This document shows positions 8,715-17,101 of a DNA stretch of 64,000 nucleotides, one piece after another; within the stretch, counting starts at the first letter, position 1; every line of letters starts with the position of its first letter. The notes below the pieces were generated by a model, which was not told where the DNA came from, did no database searches, and saw only the letters and a program-made list of their open reading frames with translations. Source of the stretch: Chelativorans sp. AA-79 (GTDB taxonomy: Bacteria; Pseudomonadota; Alphaproteobacteria; Rhizobiales; Rhizobiaceae); NCBI RefSeq assembly GCF_029457495.1, contig NZ_CP120362.1, forward strand, positions 172,283 to 236,282, read 5' to 3'. The translations under genes were made by a program, and so were the position numbers.

Positions 8715-9561
8715 TCAGTGCGATATCAGCACTGGAACCGTCGTATTTTTCAGAACCGCCCGGGTCACGCTTCCGAAGAGCAACTGCCTGGAGCGACCGT
8801 GACTGTAAGCACCCATGACAATCAGGTCGGCATTGTGACGAATGGCGGCATTCACGACGGCGTCGGCGATAGATGCGCCGTCGGACTCAAGTTGTTCAAC
8901 GTCCACCGGGGCTCCATGGCGTGCCAGATGGAGAGCGATGTTGGCGCCGGGTTCTTCTCCATGCCGGCCGGGATTTCTGTTTGGATCGACAACGAGTATT
9001 TTGACGAGTTCGGCCTCTGAGAGGAGCGGCGACGCATCTGTGGCGGCCCTGCGCGCTTCCTTGCTGGCATTCCACGCAATCAGGATGCGGGTGCCAACGC
9101 TGTCCGACGTCCAGCTATTCGGCACAATCAGCATCGGAACGCCGGTCGCAAGCAGAAGATGCTCGGGAAGCCAATGTTCTGGCAACCCACGCGGCTCTGT
9201 TTTGACCTACGATCACCAGATCAGCATAGAAAGAATTGAGAAGAATATTCCGGTCACTCTCTGTATTCCATACCAGCCGCAACTCTGCCTGAAAACCTCT
9301 ATCACCCACCAGATCGGCAAATTGCCGCCCCGCTTGCAAAACGGCCCGTTCCTGCGACGAACGGTGACATTCGAGTACCTCCCGGACAGCCCGCTGGCCA
9401 CGGGCAAAGCCATCGTGTGAATGATGATCGATGTTGTCCGGGACGACGTAGATGCCGATCAGATGAGCCATGCTCCGCCGCGCGAGATCAGCCGCAATGC
9501 GAAGCCGGTGCATGCTTGCTGATGATGCATCGATGAAGACGATTATATCCTTGTATGCCAT
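8715..9561 (-). pseudogene. Two-domain universal stress protein, frameshifted
   Basis: The first Usp domain starts at the ATG at 9561 (MAYKDIIVFIDASSAS) and runs to FYADLVIVGQ. The reading frame then shifts by one base in a run of four T (9200-9203 on the plus strand, AAAA on the coding strand), and the protein resumes as EPRGLPEHWLPEHLLLATGV through the second domain, with the typical HNADLIVMGAYSHGRSRQLL nucleotide-binding loop, ending ...NTTVPVLISH. With one A fewer the gene would encode about 280 residues, the normal length. It may be a recent pseudogene or a sequence error. Confidence 0.75.
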
Positions 9562-9627
9562 GTGGCTTCCGCTTTGGAGATTTTGGTCAAACCGAAATGA
9601 GGCTGAACGGCGCCTAGAGACGCTTCT

Positions 9628-10299
9628 CTACGCTCCCCTATGTTGCCGTAACATTGCATTGAGGTTGTTTATGACGGCGGACGCGGTTAGAGCTGACTCT
9701 CGGGGACCGACCGCCTTCCAGGTCATCCGCCGCATCACCACCTCGCGACCGATACGAAAATAGAGCACCTGGCCTATCAGAGTGAAGACGGTGATGCGTG
9801 TTGTCTCTTCCTCGGCGGGCTCGCCCGTCGCCGCTTCCCACAACCGGCACAGGTGACGGTGAACCGGTTCTACGACGCCTGTATAGATTCGGTCCAGCGC
9901 GGAAGTCGGATGCGCCATCTCGCGGAGTATGAACTGGACAATCGACGACATTTCCGGGCGACTCATTAAGAAAATGGCCATGGTTTCCAGCGCCACGCGC
10001 AATTCCTCGGCTGCAGTGTCCGGGTCAGCGGCGTTGACCGGGTCACGACCGTCGGAGGGGAATGCGCGTGCGGCGGCGCCTGCGATCGTCTCGACGATGA
10101 AGTCCGCGCAGGCATTCCGGAGGCCTTCCTTGCCGCCGAAATGATAGGTGATGCTGGCGATATTGGCTTTCGCTTTGGCGGCGATTTCGCGGGTCGAGGT
10201 ACCGTCAAAGCCCTTGCCGCCGAATAGCTCCAGTGCGGCGCGGATCAACGCCTGCCGTGTCTGCTCGGAAGCGCCGGCGTGATGGGGTCGGGTTTGCAT
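9628..10299 (-). CDS. TetR/AcrR-family transcriptional repressor
   Basis: A 223-residue TetR regulator. Residues 14-60 hold the DNA-binding domain (TRQALIRAALELFGGKGFDG, TSTREIAAKAKANIASITYH, FGGKEGL). The C-terminal part resembles the YbiH/CecR-type ligand domain (SSIVQFILREMAHPTSALD). It lies about 100 bases downstream of, and on the same strand as, an EmrB-like exporter, so it may regulate that exporter together with the upstream MarR gene. The ligand is unknown. Confidence 0.85.
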   Translation of the reverse strand: MQTRPHHAGASEQTRQALIRAALELFGGKGFDGTSTREIAAKAKANIASITYHFGGKEGLRNACADFIVETIAGAAARAFPSDGRDPVNAADPDTAAEELRVALETMAIFLMSRPEMSSIVQFILREMAHPTSALDRIYTGVVEPVHRHLCRLWEAATGEPAEEETTRITVFTLIGQVLYFRIGREVVMRRMTWKAVGPRESALTASAVINNLNAMLRQHRGA

Positions 10300-10406
10300 G
10301 GGTTCGTTTCCAAGTCACTGGCGCCCGAATTCGCGCGAGGCACGGTTCGATGCTGCCGCGTTGATGCGGCTGGCCGCCCGGCCGAAGAACGCCGTGCCCG
10401 ACATCG

Positions 10407-11993
10407 TCAGTCGGTCGCGCCGACAGGGGCGCTGTGCGCGTCGAGTTTATGACGCGTTTCGGCGCGATACAGCAGCCATGTCGGCAACAGCGCAATCGAA
10501 AAGACGATCGCCACAACAATGAAGCCGTCGCGGAACGCGGCCGTATTCGCCTGAATTGCGATGCTTTGCGCGAGAAAGGACATCGCCGCCGGCAGTTGTT
10601 GGAAATCCGGTATGCCGGCCGCCTTGACCATTCCGGCAACCTGGTTCAGCAGCGAAATTGTCGCGGTGTTGTCGCTGGTCTGGGTCGCGGCGAACGCGTC
10701 GGCGTGCATCACGGTCCGTCGCTCGAGGAAGACGGCAAGCAGGTTGACGCCGAAGGCACCGCCGAGCTGTCGTATGAAATTGATCGCTCCCGACCCCTGG
10801 GCGACCAGCTTTGCGGGCAGCACCTTCAGCGAGCTCGCGGTCAGCGACGGGAAAATGAGGCCCAGACCGACCCGCGACAGCACGGTGAGCCAGGCGAGCG
10901 TCCAAAAGCTCGTGTTGATGTCGATGTCCGACGTGAGATAGGAGGAATAGGCGAAGATCGCGAGACCGGAGCCGATCAGCCAGCCTGATGGGAGGCGATC
11001 GGACATGCGTCCGGCGATGGGGAACACGAGCACCAGAACAAAGCCCGAGGGCATCAGCAGCAGGCCCGCCTGTGTCGGCGTCAACCCCTGGATCGTCTGC
11101 ACGAACAGCGGGACCAGATAGGTCGAGCCGAAGAGGCCCGCGCCCATGATGAAGCCGACCAGGCAGGCGGAGGCGAAGGGCAACTGCGCGAAAAGCCGCA
11201 TGTCGAGCATGGGCTTCTCGGTCCTGATCTCCCAAAGAACGAACCCCGACGCTGCAAGCGCGGCAATCGCGAACTGCGCCAGGATCGGATCCGAGGTCCA
11301 GCCCTCGCGCTGGGCGTTGGTCAGTGCGTTCAACAGAAAACCGAGAAAGACGCAAAGAAGGATCATGCCGGTCCAGTCGAATCCCGGGCGCGGCCCTCTT
11401 TCGACCCGCGACGGCAGAAAAAGGTTCGACAGGACAATGGCTAGCGCGGCAAAGGGAAGACCGAGATAAAAGACATACCGCCAGTTGAACGCATCGATCA
11501 GGATTCCGCCGATCCACGGGCCGAGCGCCGGTGCGAGCACGACGCCAATGCCGAAAATCCCCATGGCGGCGCCGCGCTGGTTCGCAGGAAAGACCTGAAA
11601 AAGCAAAACCATTGCAAGTGGCTGTACGATTCCGGCGGCCGCCCCCTGGATCACCCGCGCAATGGTCAGCACGGTTTCGTTGGGAGCAAGCCCGCCCAGG
11701 ACCGATCCCGCAGCGAACACGACGAGCGCTGTGATCATGCTTAGCCGTTGGCCGAAGGCCCTGTTGGCCCAGTCGGCCAGCAGCATCGTCGCCGTCATCG
11801 CGGCGAGAAATCCGGTCGAAATCCATTGCGCCTCGACCTGGCTGATGCCGAACGTCCCCATGACCCCGGGAATTGCGACATTGACGATCGTGGTCGAGAG
11901 CACGACCGCAATCGCGGCGATCATCACGGTTCCCGTCGCCAGCCAACGGTAGGCCGGACCATAACGGTCGAAGAGATTATCGATCGACGACAT
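10407..11993 (-). CDS. DHA2-family MFS multidrug exporter (EmrB-like)
   Basis: A 528-residue protein with about fourteen hydrophobic segments, the DHA2 layout. The motif-C-like signature VLAPALGPWIGGILIDAFNW lies near residues 150-170, and VNVAIPGVMGTFGISQVEAQ is typical of the first loop. It would expel hydrophobic drugs with proton influx, working with the adjacent membrane-fusion protein. Its start overlaps the HlyD-family gene by 17 bases, indicating translational coupling. No outer-membrane channel gene is nearby. Confidence 0.88.
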   Translation of the reverse strand: MSSIDNLFDRYGPAYRWLATGTVMIAAIAVVLSTTIVNVAIPGVMGTFGISQVEAQWISTGFLAAMTATMLLADWANRAFGQRLSMITALVVFAAGSVLGGLAPNETVLTIARVIQGAAAGIVQPLAMVLLFQVFPANQRGAAMGIFGIGVVLAPALGPWIGGILIDAFNWRYVFYLGLPFAALAIVLSNLFLPSRVERGPRPGFDWTGMILLCVFLGFLLNALTNAQREGWTSDPILAQFAIAALAASGFVLWEIRTEKPMLDMRLFAQLPFASACLVGFIMGAGLFGSTYLVPLFVQTIQGLTPTQAGLLLMPSGFVLVLVFPIAGRMSDRLPSGWLIGSGLAIFAYSSYLTSDIDINTSFWTLAWLTVLSRVGLGLIFPSLTASSLKVLPAKLVAQGSGAINFIRQLGGAFGVNLLAVFLERRTVMHADAFAATQTSDNTATISLLNQVAGMVKAAGIPDFQQLPAAMSFLAQSIAIQANTAAFRDGFIVVAIVFSIALLPTWLLYRAETRHKLDAHSAPVGATD

Positions 11994-13176
11994 CGATGCT
12001 GACTTCCACCATCATTCCGGGACGCAGCAGACCGTCCTGCTTTCCGATGGAAATCCGCACCGGCAGGCGTTGGGTCACCTTGGTGAAGTTGCCGCTCGGA
12101 TTGGGGCTGGGCAGCAGCGCGAACTGGCTTGTAGCCGCCGCGCCGAGCCGCACGACCTCGCCGTGGAACTCCCGTCCGGGATAGGCGTCAACGGTGATCC
12201 GAGCGGGTGCGCCGATTTGAACATTCCGGAAATCCGTCTCCTTTACGTTCGCATCGACCCATACGTTCTCGGGATCGTGATAGATAAGCAGCCTGGTGCC
12301 GGGCGAGACAAATTCACCGGCGTCAACGAAGGTGCTGTCGATCACGCCGTCGAACTCCGCTCGGATTTCGCGCTTCGTCAGGTCGATGCGCTTCTGTTCG
12401 ATCTGCGCGGTCAATGCTTCGATCTGCGCGTCAAGCGTTGCGATCTGCCGTTCAAGTACACCGATCTGGGCCTCCTCCGCCTCGACCACCTGCAGATTTG
12501 CCTTGGCGGTCTCAATGCCTGCCGCGGTCGAACGCTCCTGTTGCGTAGCGGCCGCGAGCTGGGCTTCTGCATCCTCGAGCTGCTGGATTGACACAACATT
12601 TCGCCCTGCAAGAGCCGCGATACGGTCGAACTGGGACTGCGCGCTCTCAAGCGTCGCCTCGGCAGATGCGTGCGCGGCTTCCGCGGCGGCAATTTGGGCG
12701 CGGGCCGCGTCGAGCTTGGCGGCGACCTGGGTTCGTATCAAGTCCTGCTGCGCGCGCAACTCGTTCTGCTGTGACTTGGCGCCGGATACCTGAGCCTTCA
12801 AGCCTTTCAGCTCTTGCGTGACCGAGGCCGACTCCAGCGTCGCAAGAACCTGGCCCCTTGCGACTCTGTCACCCGCCATAACAGAAAGCGTCACGATCCT
12901 GCCGGAGACCTCGCTGCTGACGGCGACCAGATTGCCGGCGATTCGGGCATCGTCGAGGAAGACATGGGTCCACCGCGCCGCCAGCCACGGATAGGTGAAA
13001 TAGGCTGCAACACCAAGCGCCGCCAGAATCACCACCGTTCGGACGAGGCGGCGCACTCTTCCGTCGCGCCGCCCTGGCGAGGCGGTCGTTTCGACGGTGT
13101 CCCCCGAAGGCTCGGCTTCGGCGACGTCCAGCTCCCTCACCTTCGCGTACTGCGAGGGCTTTGCTTCCATGTTCAT
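11977..13176 (-). CDS. HlyD/EmrA-family membrane fusion protein
   Basis: A 399-residue periplasmic adaptor: a cytoplasmic N-terminus, one membrane helix (VRTVVILAALGVAAYFTYPW, about residues 48-68), a biotinyl-lipoyl half-motif, a long coiled coil rich in Ala, Gln and Glu (about 130-275), and the second half-motif IRAEFDGVIDSTFVDAGEFV. It links the EmrB-like pump to an outer-membrane channel. I chose the ATG at 13176 because AAGGA lies seven bases upstream; this start overlaps the marR end by a few bases, so the three genes form one operon. Confidence 0.88.
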   Translation of the reverse strand: MNMEAKPSQYAKVRELDVAEAEPSGDTVETTASPGRRDGRVRRLVRTVVILAALGVAAYFTYPWLAARWTHVFLDDARIAGNLVAVSSEVSGRIVTLSVMAGDRVARGQVLATLESASVTQELKGLKAQVSGAKSQQNELRAQQDLIRTQVAAKLDAARAQIAAAEAAHASAEATLESAQSQFDRIAALAGRNVVSIQQLEDAEAQLAAATQQERSTAAGIETAKANLQVVEAEEAQIGVLERQIATLDAQIEALTAQIEQKRIDLTKREIRAEFDGVIDSTFVDAGEFVSPGTRLLIYHDPENVWVDANVKETDFRNVQIGAPARITVDAYPGREFHGEVVRLGAAATSQFALLPSPNPSGNFTKVTQRLPVRISIGKQDGLLRPGMMVEVSIDVVDR

Positions 13177-13177
13177 T

Positions 13178-13603
13178 CTATAGTCCTTCAAGTCGGCTGC
13201 CGATGAGACGCAGCACGCGATGCGCGGTCGCCACATCGTCCGGGTGTATGCCTTCCATCACTTCTTTCCTGAAGGCATCCGCAATGCGGTCTATCTCGTC
13301 AATGAGCGGTGTGGCGCTCTCGGTGAGGTGGATTTTCTTGACGCGCCTGTCATCGCCGGCCTCGAGGCGCTCGATCAGCCCCCGCTCCTGGAGCGCGTCC
13401 AGCAGACGCACCAAGGTGGGTCCTTCCACGCCGATCTTGTCGGCGAGGTCCCTTTGCGCAAGACAGCCTGAGTGCCGCAGATGCAGAAGTGCAATCCACC
13501 GCGCCTGCGTCAGTCCCAGATGCTTCACGCGCGCGTCGAGGAGCGTTCGCCAACGGCGCCCGACCCGGCCAAGTTCCACGACAAACTCTCTGCTTGGATC
13601 CAA
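13178..13603 (-). CDS. MarR-family repressor of the efflux operon
   Basis: A 141-residue MarR protein with the winged helix GCLAQRDLADKIGVEGPTLV and RLLDALQERGLIERLEAGDDR followed by the conserved DRRVKKIHLTE wing. It is the first gene of the unit marR - hlyD - emrB, the order of E. coli emrRAB, so it probably represses the pump until a drug binds. The start is a TTG at 13603; no ATG in frame fits the domain. A dyad just upstream (13619-13639) is a likely operator. Confidence 0.85.
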   Translation of the reverse strand: MDPSREFVVELGRVGRRWRTLLDARVKHLGLTQARWIALLHLRHSGCLAQRDLADKIGVEGPTLVRLLDALQERGLIERLEAGDDRRVKKIHLTESATPLIDEIDRIADAFRKEVMEGIHPDDVATAHRVLRLIGSRLEGL

Positions 13604-13618
13604 AGTCTTAGCTTTCTT

Positions 13619-13639
13619 ATTGATAGTGTGCTACTCAAT
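13619..13639. promoter_or_regulatory. Candidate MarR operator between marR and uspA
   Basis: An inverted repeat with arms ATTGA (13619-13623) and TCAAT (13635-13639), with partial inner symmetry TAG/CTA, lies in the 71-base region between two divergent genes. Its size suits a MarR dimer and it could control both directions. Function is inferred from position. Confidence 0.42.
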
Positions 13640-13674
13640 AGCTTAGCCTCGATCATGAAGCAAGGGCTACTGAT

Positions 13675-14151
13675 ATGTACCGCAAGATGCTGCTGGCATA
13701 TGATGGGTCTGTCGACGGGCGTCTTGCCCTTGGCGAGGGTGCGCGGCTCGCGCAACTGTGCGGAGCGCAGGTCTGCCTGCTGGCGGTGGTGCAGATTTCC
13801 ACGGGCATCGTGCTTGCGGAGGGCGTGCATTCGGGAATTGTCGGCGACCAGAGCGAGGTCTACCGAAACATTCTCGCCGAAGGCGAGCGGCGGTTGCGAG
13901 ACATGGGTCTTCGGCCCGAAGCCCGCCTCAATATGGGCGACCCCGGACCGGAGATTTGCGCCGTCGCAAGGGAGATCGAGGCCGATCTCGTTGTCGTCGG
14001 CCACCGCCAGCATGGAACCTTGGCAAGGTGGTGGTCAGGGTCGGTGACCACGTATCTCGCCGACCATCTGGCCTGCAGCCTGCTGATCGGGCGGATGGAG
14101 ATGTCCAACCCACACGTCGACAGGCCGAAGGTCCGATCAAAGGCTCTTTGA
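13675..14151 (+). CDS. Universal stress protein, single domain
   Basis: A 158-residue UspA-fold protein beginning KMLLAYDGSVDGRLALGEGA (first strand and Asp of the nucleotide pocket), with the ATP-type loop VVVGHRQHGTLARWWSGSVT near residues 105-125. Its biochemical role is not known for most family members; expression under respiratory or energy stress is usual. It is divergent from marR, and the MarR-XRE fusion gene follows 6 bases after its stop. Confidence 0.85.
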   Translation: MYRKMLLAYDGSVDGRLALGEGARLAQLCGAQVCLLAVVQISTGIVLAEGVHSGIVGDQSEVYRNILAEGERRLRDMGLRPEARLNMGDPGPEICAVAREIEADLVVVGHRQHGTLARWWSGSVTTYLADHLACSLLIGRMEMSNPHVDRPKVRSKAL

Positions 14152-14157
14152 CAAACC

Positions 14158-14922
14158 ATGGCCGATAGAGTTCCGAAAGAGGTCGCCCTTGCCCTTGAAG
14201 CGCTCGCCTTTGCCAAGTCGTTCCACCGACAGCTTTCGCTCGCACTCGAGGCTGCGGGGATTGCAGTGACGCCTACCCAGGCGCGCGTGCTCTTGACGGT
14301 GGCGGAAAATGAAGGTCTCCGCCAGACGCAATTGGCGCAATTGCTTTGCTGCGAGGCCATGACCCTCGTCGGCGCGCTCGATCGCTTGCAGGCTGCCGGC
14401 CTGGTCAAGCGGGAGCTTGACGAAGACGACCGCCGAGCGAGGCGGGTTCTATTGCAGCCCGAGGCGATTCCACTCGTCAGAAGGATCAAGAAACTCGTAA
14501 CAGAGCTCTGCGTTGCCACTGGCAACGAATTGGACGACCAAGCGGTGAAACGGTCACGGGATATCCTATCGCGAATGCGTGGGAATCTTGCCGAGCTTGC
14601 GGCAGGCGCGTCTCCTGCGCGCAGAACTGATCAGAGGGCAGAGGAGCGTTCCGGCAGCGACCAGAAATACAGTGTCGAGCACAACCAAGATCGTTACCTT
14701 TCTCCGTCTCAGTGCCGGATGGCCAGAGTAGGGCTGGGACTCTCCGTCCGTGAACTCGCGAGACAGGCAAAGGTCTCTGGACTTACGGTTACCCGCCTTG
14801 AGAATGGCAACGTCTCGTGCCCTGACGAAGTGCTAGACGCTCTGAAACAGGTCTTGGAATCAAACGGCGCGGAGTTCATCAACGAGAATGGAGGCGGTCC
14901 GGGTGTGCGGCTCCGAAAGTAA
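14158..14922 (+). CDS. Fused MarR-XRE transcriptional regulator
   Basis: A 254-residue protein with two DNA-binding domains. Residues 1-150 are a MarR winged helix (TPTQARVLLTVAENEGLRQT, LCCEAMTLVGALDRLQAAGL, KRELDEDDRRARRV). After a polar linker (about 150-180), residues 182-254 are an XRE/lambda-repressor helix-turn-helix (LSPSQCRMARVGLGLSVREL, KVSGLTVTRLENGN) ending in the GAEFINENGGGPGVRLRK tail seen in many short rhizobial XRE regulators. No stop or frameshift separates the halves and there is no ribosome site for a separate XRE gene. It is probably co-transcribed with the upstream uspA gene. Confidence 0.85.
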   Translation: MADRVPKEVALALEALAFAKSFHRQLSLALEAAGIAVTPTQARVLLTVAENEGLRQTQLAQLLCCEAMTLVGALDRLQAAGLVKRELDEDDRRARRVLLQPEAIPLVRRIKKLVTELCVATGNELDDQAVKRSRDILSRMRGNLAELAAGASPARRTDQRAEERSGSDQKYSVEHNQDRYLSPSQCRMARVGLGLSVRELARQAKVSGLTVTRLENGNVSCPDEVLDALKQVLESNGAEFINENGGGPGVRLRK

Positions 14923-15976
14923 AGATTTCCGGTAGCGACGGCGTGTCTTTTCGCAGAACAACCATCAGCATCAGTGTGGCGAGGCAAGGAGCGTGCCCTG
15001 GTTGAGGTGAAATGCCGCCGTCGCCAGTGCGCAGCACCTAGCGAGCCGGATTTCCCAGAGGGGCGCAGAATCGGAACTGGAACCTCTAAGTTCCTCCAGA
15101 CCGGATGATGCTTCCGATTTGTTTTTCATCCGAAGTTTCATGCTCTGTAAACTGGCTGTTCGTCCGCAACCGGCATTGTGGCAAACTCAATCGTATCGAG
15201 CCGGAAACCGAGAACTCCTGTCCGTCGCAATCTCGCCTCATCGGGCTTCCCGGGTAGTGTCGATAGTTCTGCAAATTCGCTGATTGGGGCGGTCACGGCC
15301 GCGCGCCTGAGGCCGAGCCGTTCTTTCAGCTCCACGCCCAAGTTCGCAGGATGCTGGAATCCGTCGACCTGTGCGCCGTGACCGCAGCCGCCACTTATGG
15401 CAGTCGGCGCAGCCCTTTGTCGCCACAGCGCAATATGGCTGTCGAAACCTATGAAAACCGGCTCGAGGCAGATCGCTGCATCAACAGCGGCGACCTCAAG
15501 GAACACAAGTAACTCGTGCTCAATGCTGCCGCGTGGCCAATTACAAGGCCGACCCAACTTGCTGAACTTGACGCACACAACCGTGAGCGCCACGACGAGC
15601 GCAGCCTTGGCACGCCGCGCGTACGGACGGAAGATCTGAACGGCGAGCTTCGTGATCGATTACGGGCACCGTTCCGACAGCCAGAGCCGAACGTGCTATC
15701 ACTATTCAAGCCCAAGCGTAGCGGGGATCGCTCCTTCAGTGCTGCTCTACGCGAGGGACTTGAAGCGGTGCTCATCTTGATTGCTGTGGGCGCAGGCGGG
15801 GCCTCCTGTGATCGGCAAGCATCGGCGTGGCAGCAGCCTTCGCACTGTTCTTCCTCGTCGCAACTTGTTCCCCGGCCGCTGTCGCAGGTGCTGGAGAACA
15901 CGCTTGCCGTTGGAGTTGAGTGGGGCGGTGGTTCGGCCGTCCGTAGCAATGGAGTTCGTCGGCGGAAACAGAAAAT
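14923..15976. other. Non-coding stretch of more than 1 kb with decayed sequence
   Basis: No intact gene was recognised on either strand. Several open frames up to 239 codons exist but have atypical composition and no motif apart from an FTR1-like fragment (listed separately). The stretch separates the MarR-XRE gene from the convergent cytochrome bd operon and looks like eroded coding sequence. Confidence 0.5.
15741..15803 (+). pseudogene. Fragment resembling FTR1-family iron permease
   Basis: About 20 codons read ALREGLEAVLILIAVGAG, the REGLE signature of the first membrane segment of FTR1/EfeU iron permeases. Immediately downstream the frame loses hydrophobicity and no second REGLE segment follows, so only a scrap remains. 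The match is short and could be chance. Confidence 0.4.
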
Positions 15977-16087
15977 TCAGGATATTGTCAGGCGAATGAC
16001 AACCGTGACGAGTGCTAGGACACTGACGCTCGCTACCCAAATCCCGACGAACCAGAGCCAGCGTGAGAAACGGGAACGACCGAACAT
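15977..16087 (-). CDS. DUF2474-like small membrane protein of bd oxidase
   Basis: A 36-residue protein starting at an ATG whose first base is shared with the cydB stop (TGATG). The sequence begins MFGRSRFSRWLWFVGIWVAS, with one membrane helix and an Arg in its last turn. Tiny proteins of the DUF2474 and CydX type follow cydAB in many genomes and stabilise the oxidase or its haems. The length, single helix, aromatic Trp cluster and translational coupling fit DUF2474, which accompanies cyanide-insensitive bd oxidases. It is easily missed because of its size. Confidence 0.72.
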   Translation of the reverse strand: MFGRSRFSRWLWFVGIWVASVSVLALVTVVIRLTIS

Positions 16088-17091
16088 CAGTGATACCCGG
16101 CCTCCGGGTCCATCTTGCCGCGGAACACCCAATAGGCATAGGCGGTATAGGCTAGGATTATCGGGATCAAGACTGCTGCGCCGACGAGAGCGAACGCAAG
16201 ACTGCTGTCGGGCGCTGCAGCTTCCCAGATCGTGAGGCTCGGCGGCACCATCATCGGATAGAAGCTGATCCCGATTCCGACGAAACTGACCACGAAGAAA
16301 CCGAGGGCCGAGAGGAACGGCTGCAGATCCCTATGGTCGTTCAATCCTGTGTAGAACAGCCAGACCAGCGTTAGCATGACGAGCGGGACGATCATCGTCC
16401 AGAGACTGCCCGGCAAGCTGAACCAGCGCTGAAAGTATATCCCGTCCTGGAGCGGGGTCAGCAGACTGACGAGCCCGATCAACACGAGCGTGGCCGTGCC
16501 GAGCCACCATGCGTGTCTGCGCATCTGCGCCTGGACGTCGCCTTCGGTCTTCATCACCAGCCAGGCGGCGCCGAGGAGCGCGTATCCGACCACGACGGCA
16601 AGTCCCGTCAGGATCGAGAACGGCGTCAGCCAGTCGAACCAGCCACCTGCATAGGCGCGACCTTCGACTTCGATCCCCTGCACGAGGGCGCCGAGCGCGA
16701 TGCCCTGACAGAGCGCTGCGAGGAACGATCCGCCGAAGAAGGCCGCATCCCAGACGCCTTTCCAGCGCCGTGTCCGCCACCGGTACTCGAAGGAGACGCC
16801 ACGGAAGACGAGCGCCAGAAGCATCAGGGTGATCGGCATATAGAGTGCCGGCATGACGATGGCGTAGGCCAGCGGGAAGACGGCGAAGAGCCCGCCGCCG
16901 CCCAGCACCAGCCAGGTTTCGTTGCCGTCCCAGACCGGAGCGACCGAGTTCATCATCAGGTCCTTGTCGCTCTCGGACCGGCCAAATGGAAACAGGATTC
17001 CGATCCCGAGATCGAAGCCGTCGAGAACAACATAGGTGAGCACGGCGAAGGCGATCAGGCCGGCCCAGATGAATGCAAGATCGAACGGCAT
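16087..17091 (-). CDS. cydB: Cytochrome bd-type quinol oxidase subunit II (CioB/CydB)
   Basis: A 334-residue membrane protein with about nine helices. It starts MPFDLAFIWAGLIAFAVLTY and carries DGFDLGIGILFPF and WDGNETWLVLGGGGLFAVFP, signature stretches of subunit II. With CydA it reduces oxygen using quinol without pumping protons. The ATG at 17091 follows an AGGAGG box; the frame is open further upstream but lacks a site. It lies 10 bases after cydA and overlaps the DUF2474 gene by one base. Confidence 0.92.
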   Translation of the reverse strand: MPFDLAFIWAGLIAFAVLTYVVLDGFDLGIGILFPFGRSESDKDLMMNSVAPVWDGNETWLVLGGGGLFAVFPLAYAIVMPALYMPITLMLLALVFRGVSFEYRWRTRRWKGVWDAAFFGGSFLAALCQGIALGALVQGIEVEGRAYAGGWFDWLTPFSILTGLAVVVGYALLGAAWLVMKTEGDVQAQMRRHAWWLGTATLVLIGLVSLLTPLQDGIYFQRWFSLPGSLWTMIVPLVMLTLVWLFYTGLNDHRDLQPFLSALGFFVVSFVGIGISFYPMMVPPSLTIWEAAAPDSSLAFALVGAAVLIPIILAYTAYAYWVFRGKMDPEAGYH

Positions 17092-17101
17092 GGGGCCCTC
17101 C

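Noticed and set aside
8289..9020. A 243-codon plus-strand frame
   Set aside because: It is antisense to the integrase remnant and the stress-protein gene and has no domain.
10447..11946. A second long minus-strand frame inside the EmrB-like gene
   Set aside because: It is an out-of-frame reading of the transporter, very rich in Arg and Asp with no hydrophobic helices.
15516..16235. A 239-codon plus-strand frame crossing the end of cydB
   Set aside because: Only about 20 codons resemble FTR1; the rest is antisense to cydB and the DUF2474 gene and has no start site.
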